Numbered from the stretch's first letter, positions 16,139-24,704 are shown. The stretch is DNA of 51,098 nucleotides from Defluviicoccus sp. (GCA_022823775.1 JAJEHI010000188.1:1-51098); one strand, 5' to 3'. Translations and numbers: made by a program. Notes: generated by a model from the letters alone, not told the origin.

Positions 16139-17105
16139 AGCGCCGGGTGGCGAGGCCCTGGCCGTCGAGCCAGGCGAGCGCATCGGCGAGCGTCTCCTCC
16201 AGCGGACGCAATTCGATCCCGAGATCGGCGGCCGTGGCGAGCGCACCCGGCATCGCCGGCCGCCGCGCCATCCGCACGCCTTCGAGCGGAGCCCTGGGCG
16301 GGCGTCCGGTGACGCAAGAGGCGAGCTCCGAAATCGAGGCGGCGGCACAGGCCAGCGCGTAAGGAACCCGGCGCCTGGGCATTTCGAGCCCGGTTAGCCG
16401 CTCCACCGCGGCGAGCAGGTCGGACATCGGGACCGGCGGACCGCCGAGGAAATACCGCCCGCCCACGACGCCGCGCTCCGCCGCCGCCACATAGGCCTCC
16501 GCGAGGTCGCCCGCGTCGATCGCACGCAGCTCGAAGTCCAGAAAGGCCGGGACCGCGCCGTTGACATAGTCGAGCAGCATCCGCGTCGGCGGCGTCAAGT
16601 TCCGGTCGCCCGCCCCCATCGGCAGGCACGGGTTCAGAATGACGACGGGAACCCCGCCGGCCGCCGCGTCGAGGGCGGCCCGCTCGGCGAGGAACTTCGA
16701 GCGCGCGTAAGGGCCCGGCATGTCGTCGAGCGTCGCTTCCGGCGCGCCGGACCCCGGTTCGAAGTGGATGGCCGCCGTGGAGGTCGCGACGATCCGCTCC
16801 GCCCCCGCACGCGCCGCCACGTCGAGCACCGCCTTCGTCGTCTCGACATTGGCGGCGGTAAAGTCGGCGGCGCGCCGGGCCCACAGCCGGGGATTGCCGG
16901 CGGCGTGGAAAACGCGCCGCGCCCCTTCCATCGCCCGCCGCAGCGTCTCCCTGTCGGATGCGGAACCCACGATCCGTTCGACACCCCGGGGAAGCGCGGA
17001 GCTCCCGTCGAGATCGAGCACCCGCACCGCACCGCCGTCCCGCAGCAGGCGCTCGACCAGCCGCCCGCCGATAAACCCCGCCCCGCCGGTCACGAGGTCG
17101 GTCAC
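16107..17105 (-). CDS. NAD-dependent epimerase/dehydratase (HpnA-like)
   Basis: 332-aa extended SDR. The Rossmann motif GGAGFIGG is at residues 7-14 and the catalytic pair Tyr133-x3-Lys137 is in PYARSKFLAERAA. The segment VFHAAGNPRLWARR resembles hopanoid-associated sugar epimerases (HpnA), and the gene lies tail to tail with hpnN, so a hopanoid role is plausible; a 3-beta-hydroxysteroid dehydrogenase-like activity is the alternative. The GTG start at 17105 is preferred: the upstream extension would translate the intergenic repeat at 17260-17369. Confidence 0.8.
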   Translation of the reverse strand: MTDLVTGGAGFIGGRLVERLLRDGGAVRVLDLDGSSALPRGVERIVGSASDRETLRRAMEGARRVFHAAGNPRLWARRAADFTAANVETTKAVLDVAARAGAERIVATSTAAIHFEPGSGAPEATLDDMPGPYARSKFLAERAALDAAAGGVPVVILNPCLPMGAGDRNLTPPTRMLLDYVNGAVPAFLDFELRAIDAGDLAEAYVAAAERGVVGGRYFLGGPPVPMSDLLAAVERLTGLEMPRRRVPYALACAAASISELASCVTGRPPRAPLEGVRMARRPAMPGALATAADLGIELRPLEETLADALAWLDGQGLATRRFRTGAEARSA

Positions 17106-17259
17106 GGGTGGCCGTCTCCGGCCCTTCGACAGGGGCTTACCCCGAAAGGTTGACGGACGGTCGGCTGGCGCGGATCGGTTACCGGGACGCCGCCCCGCGG
17201 GGGCGGACGTGCATTCCTCCCACCGCGCGTCACGGTCGACACGGCGCCCGCCCCCTGTC

Positions 17260-17369
17260 GTCATGCCCGGACTTGTTCCGGGCATCCACGCGGTTCCGCC
17301 GCCTCGCTCGTACCCGCTCATCCGACCACGCCGCGAGACGTGGATGCCCGGAACAAGTCCGGGCATGAC
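17260..17369. repeat. Paired-arm intergenic repeat (ATGCCCGGA family), copy 1
   Basis: Two 31-bp arms (17260-17290 and 17339-17369) are perfect reverse complements separated by 48 bp. Each arm is itself a hairpin, ATGCCCGGA and TCCGGGCAT around a 5-base loop. A second copy is at 20263-20373. This is a common type of dispersed alphaproteobacterial intergenic element. Confidence 0.85.
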
Positions 17370-17417
17370 GGAAGGAATAACGGGAGCTTCCCACCCGCCA
17401 ACCTTTCTGGGTAAGCG

Positions 17418-17457
17418 CCCTTCGATACGCCGCTTCGCGGCTACCCGGGGAGAGGGG
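17418..17457. repeat. Dispersed intergenic repeat (TATCGAAGG family), copy 2
   Basis: CCCTTCGATACGCCGCTTCG followed by CGGCTACCCGGG is the reverse orientation of the element at 5917-5955, with a GCCGC-type hairpin at the centre. Confidence 0.55.
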
Positions 17458-17533
17458 CATCTTCAATGCTTTCTCCTCATCCCGAGCAGATGCGCCAGCA
17501 CCGTATTGAGGAACGCGGCGTCGCCACGGAATT

Positions 17534-17562
17534 TTGACATTTGTCACGTTCGAACCTATTGG
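17534..17562 (+). promoter_or_regulatory. Promoter of the orphan antitoxin with an overlapping inverted repeat
   Basis: A perfect TTGACA (17534-17539), a 17-base spacer and TATTGG (17557-17562) lie just before the ATG at 17570. The -35 overlaps the inverted repeat TGACA-TT-TGTCA (17535-17546), which could be the autoregulatory operator of the ribbon-helix-helix protein. Confidence 0.5.
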
Positions 17563-17569
17563 GACACAT

Positions 17570-17782
17570 ATGATCGAGACTCAAATCTACTTGCCGGAAG
17601 AAGACTTGGAGGCCCTCCGCCGGGCCGCGAAGCGTTCGGGACGAAGTGTCTCCGACCTGGTCCGTGAAGCGATTCGTCGCGTTTGGATGCAACCGCCGGC
17701 CGACGAGCCCGTCGCCCTTTGGGACGGCGTGCCGACCCGAACCTCCATGGAGCATGACTCGATATACGACGAACGTCGATGA
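17570..17782 (+). CDS. Ribbon-helix-helix antitoxin without partner
   Basis: 70 aa. The N-terminal strand and helices (MIETQIYLPEEDLEALRRAA, then GRSVSDLVREAIRRVW) form an RHH/CopG DNA-binding domain. The C-terminal tail ends in HDSIYDERR, as in antitoxins paired with PIN-domain toxins. In such modules the toxin ATG overlaps the antitoxin stop. Here an ATG does overlap (ATGAGG at 17776), but it reads only eight codons before a stop and no PIN motif follows. The antitoxin looks intact and orphaned. Confidence 0.75.
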   Translation: MIETQIYLPEEDLEALRRAAKRSGRSVSDLVREAIRRVWMQPPADEPVALWDGVPTRTSMEHDSIYDERR

Positions 17783-17859
17783 GGACCGGCGGCGCCGGTG
17801 AGTGACAGCTTCGGTATCGCGGACGGAGGCGGCTTTCGCTCGACATCTCGAAATCGCGG

Positions 17860-19041
17860 CTAACCGCCGGGCCTGGCGTAGCCCCAGCGCTCGATATAGC
17901 GGCCCCAGGCAGCCTGGACCGCGGCGAGGTCCTCTTCCGGATAGTCGTAGCGGTTGCGCCGGTAGTCCCGGACACCGTCGAGATAGGCGCGAAAGTCGGG
18001 TTCGGCGTCGGCGAAACCGTCGAGCCCGAGGGTCTCGTAGAGCGCGGCGACCTCTTCCATCGGCCGTTCCGACAGGCGCTCGTAGCGAAGCTCGAAGAAA
18101 TTTCCGTCGGGTATCTCCGACCGTTCGTCGATGAAGCGGTCCATGATCCGACGGTAGCCATCGAGCACGATGCGGTCGACGGACAGCGCGTCGTGGGGCT
18201 GGAGCGCGAAGGCCGGGAGCAGCCTGTCGTAGAAGTTCCGCATCGAGAAGAAGACCTCGAACGGGTTGCGCACACAGTGGACGAACTTCGCGTCGGGCCA
18301 GATCTCCCGGATCGCCCGGATGCGGGCGGTGTATACCGGGTTCTTGACCAGCAGCCTCCGGCGACCCCCGGCCAGCCAGACCTTTCTGGAGAAATAGGCG
18401 AAGGTTTCCGCCCAGCGCCGGATCTCGTCCTCGGTGCACGAATCGAAGAACACGCCGCGGTCGAAATTGGCCGCGAAGGCCCTGGGGAAATAGATGCCGT
18501 GATAGAACGAGACCGGGCTCATGTTGGCGAGCGGGATCTCGTCCTCCTGCGGCGAATCGGGATTGACCGGGATGCCGTCGATGAACCGCTCCTTCGGCAG
18601 CATCCGTTCGAGCACCGGGCCGAGCGCGGCCGCGACGCCGAGGAAGTCCCAGGGCAACCCGGCGGCGAGCGGCGAGACATAGGAAAAGCCCCGCCGCGAG
18701 AGGATGTTGAACAGGTGGGTGGTGCCGCTCCGCCAGTGCCCGACGATGAATACCGGCGGCGGCATGTCGCCCGCGCTCCGCAGCCTGGCCGCGACCCATG
18801 CGCGCTCGGCGAGCGTCGCGGGCAGGCGGGCGGAAGCGACGAGCAGGGCGACGACGACCCGGGGCAACGCGCCCGGCGCCACGCCCCCGTTTGCGCACAG
18901 CACGCGGGTCAGCGTCGCCAGGTCCGCACCGCAGAGCGGGTGCATGAACGGGCGCGCGGTCCCGCCGCTCATCCCGTTTCCGACCCCGAACCCGGACATG
19001 AAAAGCGCGGGGGTTTCATCGTCGCCTGCGTTTCTGCCCAA
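17860..19041 (-). CDS. Sulfotransferase family protein
   Basis: Up to 393 aa. The PAPS 5'-phosphosulfate loop is VFIVGHWRSGTTHLFNIL (residues about 98-115), and the 3'-phosphate-binding segment is FVHCVRNPFEVFFSMRNFY around residue 265. Family members transfer sulfate from PAPS to hydroxyl or amino groups; the acceptor here is unknown. No signal peptide is apparent. Starts at 19041, 18999 and 18972 are all possible and none has a good ribosome site, so the N-terminus is uncertain. Confidence 0.87.
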   Translation of the reverse strand: MGRNAGDDETPALFMSGFGVGNGMSGGTARPFMHPLCGADLATLTRVLCANGGVAPGALPRVVVALLVASARLPATLAERAWVAARLRSAGDMPPPVFIVGHWRSGTTHLFNILSRRGFSYVSPLAAGLPWDFLGVAAALGPVLERMLPKERFIDGIPVNPDSPQEDEIPLANMSPVSFYHGIYFPRAFAANFDRGVFFDSCTEDEIRRWAETFAYFSRKVWLAGGRRRLLVKNPVYTARIRAIREIWPDAKFVHCVRNPFEVFFSMRNFYDRLLPAFALQPHDALSVDRIVLDGYRRIMDRFIDERSEIPDGNFFELRYERLSERPMEEVAALYETLGLDGFADAEPDFRAYLDGVRDYRRNRYDYPEEDLAAVQAAWGRYIERWGYARPGG

Positions 19042-19062
19042 CTTCCCGCGCGGCGGGATCGG

Positions 19063-19070
19063 ACTATAGT
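19063..19070. promoter_or_regulatory. Palindromic -10 shared by divergent genes
   Basis: ACTATAGT supplies TATAGT, one mismatch from TATAAT, on both strands between the divergent sulfotransferase and LLM monooxygenase genes. No clear -35 element is seen on either side. Confidence 0.35.
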
Positions 19071-19169
19071 GCGCCCGCCGCGTCGTAGAAACACCGGTGC
19101 GGCTCCGCGTCCTCGCGGGTCGGCGGGGACGGCATCCCTGCGTTCCAAGTCGGTTAGCGGGAGAATCGC

Positions 19170-20177
19170 GTGCCTAGCCTGTCGGTTCTGGACCAGTCGA
19201 TCGCCGCCGCGGGACGGCCGCACGGCCAGGCGATCCGCGATACCGTCGCGCTCGCCGCGCATTGCGAGGCGCTGGGCTATCGCCGCTTCTGGGTTTCGGA
19301 GCACCACAACCATCCGAGCATCCTCGGCACCGCGCCGGAGATCCTGATCGCCGCGATGGCGATGAGGACGGAACGCATCCGGATCGGCAGCGCCGGGGTG
19401 ATGCTGCCGCATTATTCGGCGCTCAAGGTCGCGGAGCAGTTCCGGGTGCTGGACGCGCTCGCGCCGGGGCGGATCGACCTCGGGCTCGGGCGTGCGCCGG
19501 GCTCCGACGGGCTCACGGCATACGCGCTGCATCCGATGGCCAACGAACGGCCGCAGCAATTCCCGGCGGACGTACGGGACATCCTGGCCTGGATTTCCGG
19601 CAAGCCGCTGGCGGAGGGTCACACCTTCGCGCAGATCCGCGCCTATCCAGCGGGCGATACGGTGCCGGAGGTGTGGATGCTGGGGAGCTCGAATTACGGC
19701 GCGCAGGTGGCCGCCCATTTCGGCCTGCCCTATTGCTTCGCCTGGTTCTTCACCGACGGGCAGGGGGCGGCGGAAGCGCTCCGCATGTATCGCGACGGCT
19801 ACCGGCCGAGCGAACGGCACCCCGAGGCGACGAGCGGGTTGTGCGTCTGGGCTCTCGCGGCGGACAGCGAGGAAGAGGCGCAGCACCACTACACCCCCCG
19901 GGCGCGGTGGCAGCTGCTGCGCCGCCAGGGTCTCTATACGGCGATCGAGACGCCCGAAGACGCCGCCGCCCACCCCTACACGGAAGCCGAAAAAGCCGTG
20001 CTGGACCGGTTCCGGAAACAGGCCTTCGTCGGCACGCCCGACCGGGTGGCCGAACGGATCGACGCGCTCGCGAACGAGCTCGACATCCAGGAAATCGCCG
20101 TCGTCACCTGGACCCACGACGAAGAGGTGCGGCGCAAGAGCTACGCGCTCCTCGCCGAGGCGTTCGGGTTGGGTTGA
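19170..20177 (+). CDS. LLM-class flavin monooxygenase (MsnO8-type)
   Basis: 335-aa bacterial-luciferase-like TIM-barrel protein. The signature run includes YRRFWVSEHHNHPSILGTAP, IRIGSAGVMLPHYSALKVAE and LAPGRIDLGLGRAPGSDG, the pattern of the group-1 luciferase-family oxidoreductases. These use reduced FMN and O2, usually supplied by a separate reductase; none is adjacent. The substrate is unknown. The GTG start has GGGAG six bases upstream. It is divergent from the sulfotransferase, raising the possibility of a sulfated or sulfonated substrate, but that is only an inference. Confidence 0.88.
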   Translation: MPSLSVLDQSIAAAGRPHGQAIRDTVALAAHCEALGYRRFWVSEHHNHPSILGTAPEILIAAMAMRTERIRIGSAGVMLPHYSALKVAEQFRVLDALAPGRIDLGLGRAPGSDGLTAYALHPMANERPQQFPADVRDILAWISGKPLAEGHTFAQIRAYPAGDTVPEVWMLGSSNYGAQVAAHFGLPYCFAWFFTDGQGAAEALRMYRDGYRPSERHPEATSGLCVWALAADSEEEAQHHYTPRARWQLLRRQGLYTAIETPEDAAAHPYTEAEKAVLDRFRKQAFVGTPDRVAERIDALANELDIQEIAVVTWTHDEEVRRKSYALLAEAFGLG

Positions 20178-20568
20178 AGGACGCTCGTCACGCCACTCCG
20201 TCGGACAACCTAGTGTGCTGTTTCAGAAGTTCCTTGCCTTTCGGTGCCGTGTCCCTCCACCCGTCATGCCCGGACTTGTTCCGGGCATCCACGTGGGACC
20301 ATCGCCTCGTTCGCTCCCGGCGCGCACCGCGATGCGGCAAGACGTGGATGGCCGGAACGAGTCCGGCCATGACGGCGGGGGGGGACGGGAGGGGAACCCG
20401 CGGCGATTCCGGCGCGCCGAAATCCGTGTCCCGACCCGCCCGGCTCGTCGGAAACTCGCTTGTACTCCAGCCTTGCGCCCCGCCCGCCGGGATTAAACCG
20501 GACAGCAATGGCCTTGTTCCAGGGTGACACCGAAGGGGCGGTGAGGGCGAAGCGAAGGGCCGAACCCC
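20178..20568. other. Intergenic region with repeat
   Basis: 391 bp between convergent genes. It contains the second paired-arm repeat (20263-20373). I see no credible gene, promoter or terminator in the rest. Confidence 0.7.
20263..20373. repeat. Paired-arm intergenic repeat (ATGCCCGGA family), copy 2
   Basis: The left arm (20263-20293) is identical to that of the copy at 17260. The right arm (20343-20373) carries changes that turn ATGCCCGGA / TCCGGGCAT into ATGGCCGGA / TCCGGCCAT, keeping the hairpin inside this arm while spoiling its match to the left arm. Confidence 0.85.
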
Positions 20569-22254
20569 TCACGCAACCCATTCGCTGACCGGGGCGCGGG
20601 CTTCCTCCAGCGGCTGGCAGATCGCGTCGACCAGGCTCGGGCCGTCATGCGCGAGCGCGGCCCGGAGCGCGGGACCGAGCGCGCGGGGCTCCGTCACCGA
20701 CCATGACCGAACCCCGTACGCTTCGGCGATCCGCGCATGGTCGCTCCGGGAAAAATCGACCGCGTGGTAGCGCCCCCCGTAACCCGCCTTCTGACCGGCC
20801 TTGATCCAGCCGAAGGACGAATTGGAGACCACGACGAAGGTAATCGGGAGGCCGAGGCGAACCGCCGTCTCGAGCTCGCCGGCGGCGAAGCCGAAGCTGC
20901 CGTCGCCCATGACAGCGACGCATTTTGCCGCGGGCCTCGCGAACTGCGCGCCGATGGCGGCGGGCATGGCGTAGCCGAGAGCGCCATGCGCCCGGTTGGA
21001 GAGGAACCGGCGCCCCGCCTTCTCCAGCACCAGGTAAGCGGAGAGATAGGGGCACGGCGTCCCGGGATCGGCGATCACGACCGCGTCTTCGGGCAGCGCG
21101 CGCTGCAATTCCGCGACCAGACGTTCGGGGCGGATCGGTGTCTCGTCCGACCGCGCCAGGGTTTCGAAAGCGGCGAACTTTCCATCCTTGCACGACGCCA
21201 CGAAGGCCGGATCGATCCGCCCGGGCGCGGCGCCGTCGAGCGCCTCGTCGAGCGCTTCGAGGGCGAGCCGCGCGTCCCCCTCGACCGCGGCCTCGGTCGG
21301 GTAGTTCGCGCCGAGCACGCGGGCGTCGATGTCGATATGGACGACCCTTACCGCACCGGGCCGCGGGAAGCGCCAGCGTTCGGTGGTGACGGAGCCCGCC
21401 CGGCAGCCCACGAAGATCGCCAGGTCCGCCGCCTCGACCACGGCGCGGGTCTCGGGCGTTCCGCCGTTGCTGCCCACCACCCCGACGGCGAGTTCATGGG
21501 TCTCGGCGATGCTCCCCTTTCCGCTGACGGCGGTCGCGACCGGCGCGCCGATCTTCTCGGCGACGCCAAGGAGGGCGGTCTCCGCTCCGGCCGTCATGAC
21601 GCCTCCGCCGCAGATGAAGAGCGGGGCCGACGCACTCGCGATGGCGTCGGCCGCGGCGCGGACGGATTCGGGGTCGGGAGCCACGCGGCGGGGCGTCGCG
21701 GATCCCGCCCGGACATCGTCCTCCTCCACCGCGCCGCGCTGTACGTCGAAGGGAAGGCCGATATGCGCCGCGCCGGGCCGCCCCGAGGTCATCGCCGAGA
21801 AAGCGTCGCGGAGCGTGCGCGGTATGTCGGCCGCGCGGTCGATTACGGCATTCCGCTTGGTCGCCGGGCGGAACAGCGCTTCCTGGTCGATCTCGGTCAG
21901 GGTGAACCGTCCGCGCGAGGAGACCGATATGTCCGAGGTAATCGCGAGCAGCGGCACCGAGGATTCGTTGGCCTCGACGACGCCGGGGAGCATATAGGTC
22001 GCCCCGCCGCCCGACGGCCCCTCGCAAACCCCGACGCGGCCGCTCAGCCGCGCATAGGCATCCGCCATGTAGGCGGCGGAGCGCTCGTCCCGGGTGAGCA
22101 CATGGGTAATCCCGTGATCGAGCCGCGCGAGCGCGTCGTAAAGCGGCAGGCTGGTATCGCCGCAGAGCCCGAACACGATTTCGACGCCATAGCCTTGCAG
22201 GATTCGGACGACCGCCTCGGCCCCGGTGAGCGCATTGCTCCGCTCAGCGCTCAT
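20569..22254 (-). CDS. Thiamine pyrophosphate enzyme, acetolactate synthase-like
   Basis: 561-aa ThDP enzyme of the acetolactate synthase / benzoylformate decarboxylase superfamily. The catalytic Glu57 lies in HVLTRDERSAAYMADAYARL, the middle domain follows, and the ThDP-Mg motif is GDGSFGFAAGE at residue 450 with the Asn-Ser-Ser end at about 478. Activity could be carboligation or decarboxylation of a 2-oxo acid. There is no ilvN-type regulatory subunit, and the pairing with an amidohydrolase argues against branched-chain amino-acid synthesis. The ATG overlaps the end of the upstream isochorismatase gene by 11 bases, so the two are translationally coupled. Confidence 0.88.
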   Translation of the reverse strand: MSAERSNALTGAEAVVRILQGYGVEIVFGLCGDTSLPLYDALARLDHGITHVLTRDERSAAYMADAYARLSGRVGVCEGPSGGGATYMLPGVVEANESSVPLLAITSDISVSSRGRFTLTEIDQEALFRPATKRNAVIDRAADIPRTLRDAFSAMTSGRPGAAHIGLPFDVQRGAVEEDDVRAGSATPRRVAPDPESVRAAADAIASASAPLFICGGGVMTAGAETALLGVAEKIGAPVATAVSGKGSIAETHELAVGVVGSNGGTPETRAVVEAADLAIFVGCRAGSVTTERWRFPRPGAVRVVHIDIDARVLGANYPTEAAVEGDARLALEALDEALDGAAPGRIDPAFVASCKDGKFAAFETLARSDETPIRPERLVAELQRALPEDAVVIADPGTPCPYLSAYLVLEKAGRRFLSNRAHGALGYAMPAAIGAQFARPAAKCVAVMGDGSFGFAAGELETAVRLGLPITFVVVSNSSFGWIKAGQKAGYGGRYHAVDFSRSDHARIAEAYGVRSWSVTEPRALGPALRAALAHDGPSLVDAICQPLEEARAPVSEWVA

Positions 22255-22948
22255 TGGCCATCCACACCGCCTCGACTTCGGCGACGCTCGCGAGCTCGCC
22301 GAAATAACGATCGATGTTGCGCAGAGTCGCCTCGTGGTCGTCCCGGGAGTAGGTCGCCGTCCCGTCGGTGGTGAAGACGACGTAGTAGTCGTGCATGAAC
22401 GCGTCGCGCGCCGTGGTTTCGACGCAGACATTGGTGGCGACCCCGGTGAATACCGTCGTCCTTACTCCGTGGGCGCGGAGGATGGTGTCGAGATCGGTGT
22501 TCCGGAACGCGTTGAAGCGGTGCTTGCTGACCACGGGATCGCGCGGCCCCGGGCGCACGTCGCCGTAGAAATCGCCCTCCCACGAATCGGCCTTGCAGAC
22601 GTCGCGCCTCGTGTAGCTCCCCTCGCGCTTCCTCGATGCCTGCTCGAGCCATGTGTCGGAAAGGTAGAAATTGTGCTCGGACGAATAGACGTTGCGCACG
22701 AAGACGACCAGCACGCCGGCGGCCCGCGCGGCCGAGATCAGCGGCGGCAGGCGGTCGGCCATCGCCTGCGCGTCGGCGAGGTCGAAACCCTCCTGGTCCA
22801 TCATCCCGCCCGGCGCGCAGAAATCGTTCTGCACGTCGATCACGATCAGCGCCGTGTGGCCGGGCTCGATCTTGTTCGCGAGTCCGCGGAGCGGCGTCAC
22901 ATGGGAAATGTTCGAAGCCACCGCGAAATCGTCGGTTCCGGACGCCAT
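22244..22948 (-). CDS. Isochorismatase-family cysteine hydrolase
   Basis: 234 aa with the full catalytic triad: Asp38 (VIDVQNDF), Lys142 (VVSKHRFNAF) and Cys175 (GVATNVCVETTARDAF), preceded by the cis-peptide region of the family. The sequence is closest in feel to RutB or N-carbamoylsarcosine-type amidohydrolases, which release ammonia or carbamate from N-carbamoyl or ureido groups. The ATG has a GGGGGAG ribosome site. It overlaps the ThDP gene and is divergent from the asparaginase-like gene 61 bases away, suggesting a shared pathway for an amide-containing compound. Confidence 0.87.
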   Translation of the reverse strand: MASGTDDFAVASNISHVTPLRGLANKIEPGHTALIVIDVQNDFCAPGGMMDQEGFDLADAQAMADRLPPLISAARAAGVLVVFVRNVYSSEHNFYLSDTWLEQASRKREGSYTRRDVCKADSWEGDFYGDVRPGPRDPVVSKHRFNAFRNTDLDTILRAHGVRTTVFTGVATNVCVETTARDAFMHDYYVVFTTDGTATYSRDDHEATLRNIDRYFGELASVAEVEAVWMANER

Positions 22949-23009
22949 GGCGTTTCTCCCCCGGCCGTCATCATCCAATATGAGGGCAGAATGACAGGGA
23001 GACGCCCCC

Positions 23010-24704
23010 ATGGCCAAGCCGCGAATAGCCCATCTCGCCGGCCCCAACGCGACGATCCAGAACACCCCGCCGCTGGTGACCTCGAACAAGGCGCGCCGCC
23101 TTCACGGCCTGCCCCTGCTCACCGACGGCGACGGCGCGCCGGCCCGTTTCGATGCGCTCCGGACCCAGCGCCTCGCGGCGCCGGCGACCGTCTATGTCGA
23201 GCAGTTCTCCGCCCATCCGCTGGAGCGCGACGCGGCGGAGCTTTACGCCCCGCCGGACGGCTATATCGACGCGGCGGGCGACTTCAGCGAGCGGCGCCGG
23301 AACCCCGACGACAAGCCGGTCTACCGCATCGAGCTCAAGCCGGAGGACGGGCTCTACCCCCTGCCCTACATGGCGCGCCAGGCCGACGGCGGCGCATGGG
23401 AAGACGACACGGCCCATCCCGGGGCGCCGGCGGAGCGGAGCCGCCAGGCCTATTTCCCCGACGGCTCCCGGCTGTTCGAGGAGGTCGACCGGCTCGGCGT
23501 CTCCATGGCGGGCCACGGCAGCATGATCTCGTCCCTCGCCGAGGTGGACTTCCACCGCATCGTGCCGTCGGGGGGCTACACCAAGGGCCTGCCCGAAAGC
23601 GAGCGCAGCGATATCGGCGAGGGCGACATCGCGCCTGAGGCGCTGGGCCGCGATTTCTTCCCCTACCGGCCGACCCATCTCGCCTCCGCCCCGCCGCGCC
23701 CGGCGCTTGCCGAGATCGCCAACCGGGTGCAGCGGATCCTGTCGACGGGCGACTATATCGGCGCGATCTGGAGCCAGGGCAGTCCCAGGATCGAGGAGAC
23801 GATCTACTGGCTGCAGCTCCTGCTCGACACGACGCTCCCGGTCTGCGGCAACGCGGCGCAGCGGACGATGGGCGAAATCTCCAACGACGGGCCCAAGAAC
23901 CTGCACGATTCGGTCCAGTACCTGACCTCTCGGGTCTGGGCCGACGCCGACGGACGCAACCGGGCGGGGATGGTGCTGATTCAGGAACAGCAGATCTTCT
24001 CGGCCCGCGACGTGCAGAAGGGCGACGCGCGCCCGGGCGGCTACGTGACCACCGGCGGGCATGGCGGGATTCTCGGCGGCATCCCGCACGACGCGCCGCC
24101 CGTGCTGACTTATTTGCCGGGTGTGCGTCACAGCCACGATTCCGCGGTGAACCTCACCCGCCTTCCGGACGATGTCGAAGGCTCGCTGGTCCGGAACGGG
24201 AGACGGGAAGCCGTCACGGTGACCGTCAAGGATCGGGAGGGCGCGCTACGCGGCTCGGCCATCCCCGGCGTTTCCATCGTCAAGGACGGAAACTACCACG
24301 CCGACAGCGCGGACCCGGACACCGGTCGCGAGGCCGACCTCAACGCGTCGATCGCCGACCGCCTCGCGAACGCGCCGCTCGCGGGTTTCGTCGTCGAGGG
24401 CCAGTCGCCCTATGGCAGCATGACCGCGCCGGACCGCCATCGGCTGATGCAGCGCGCGGCGTTCGGCGGCATGCCGGTCGCCCGGGTCGGGCGCGGCAAC
24501 AACGACGGCTTCACCGCCGGTACCGACATCTTCATCGGCGGCGGCAACCTCACCGCCACCAAGGCGCGGCTGCTTCTGATGGCCTGCATGATGAAATTCG
24601 GCGCGATGCCCGCGGCCGCCGATCCCGACGCCCCGACATCGGCCGAACGCGACGCCCTGGCGGCGAAGGTCGCGGAATATCAGGAGGTGTTCAAAACTCA
24701 CTGA
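23010..24704 (+). CDS. Asparaginase-domain protein, enlarged
   Basis: 564 aa, much longer than type I/II L-asparaginases (about 330). Recognisable asparaginase parts are scattered: an N-terminal LAGPNATIQNTPPL in place of the catalytic GTGGTIA loop, SPRIEETIYWLQLLL, the NDGPKNLHDSV segment (residues 292-302), and QIFSARDVQKGD (328-339). The first Thr of the canonical catalytic loop has Pro-Asn here, so the chemistry may differ. The extra length lies mainly between about residues 50 and 240. It is cytosolic. It is divergent from the isochorismatase/ThDP pair and probably part of the same amide or nitrogen pathway. A specific substrate cannot be given. Confidence 0.72.
   Translation: MAKPRIAHLAGPNATIQNTPPLVTSNKARRLHGLPLLTDGDGAPARFDALRTQRLAAPATVYVEQFSAHPLERDAAELYAPPDGYIDAAGDFSERRRNPDDKPVYRIELKPEDGLYPLPYMARQADGGAWEDDTAHPGAPAERSRQAYFPDGSRLFEEVDRLGVSMAGHGSMISSLAEVDFHRIVPSGGYTKGLPESERSDIGEGDIAPEALGRDFFPYRPTHLASAPPRPALAEIANRVQRILSTGDYIGAIWSQGSPRIEETIYWLQLLLDTTLPVCGNAAQRTMGEISNDGPKNLHDSVQYLTSRVWADADGRNRAGMVLIQEQQIFSARDVQKGDARPGGYVTTGGHGGILGGIPHDAPPVLTYLPGVRHSHDSAVNLTRLPDDVEGSLVRNGRREAVTVTVKDREGALRGSAIPGVSIVKDGNYHADSADPDTGREADLNASIADRLANAPLAGFVVEGQSPYGSMTAPDRHRLMQRAAFGGMPVARVGRGNNDGFTAGTDIFIGGGNLTATKARLLLMACMMKFGAMPAAADPDAPTSAERDALAAKVAEYQEVFKTH

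Larger units (their letters stand above)
17106..17569. other. Repeat-filled intergenic region
   Basis: 464 bp without a gene. It holds the paired-arm repeat at 17260-17369, a TATCGAAGG-family element at 17418-17457 in reverse orientation, and the promoter of the orphan antitoxin at 17534-17562. Open frames here translate the repeats and are not credible. Confidence 0.7.

Noticed and set aside
14467-16362. 631-aa plus-strand frame inside hpnN
   Set aside because: It is a shifted-frame shadow of the transporter with Arg/Gly-rich composition.
17106-17366. N-terminal extension of the HpnA-like epimerase
   Set aside because: The extension encodes the paired-arm repeat (MPGLVPGIHV), a common artefact of this repeat family.
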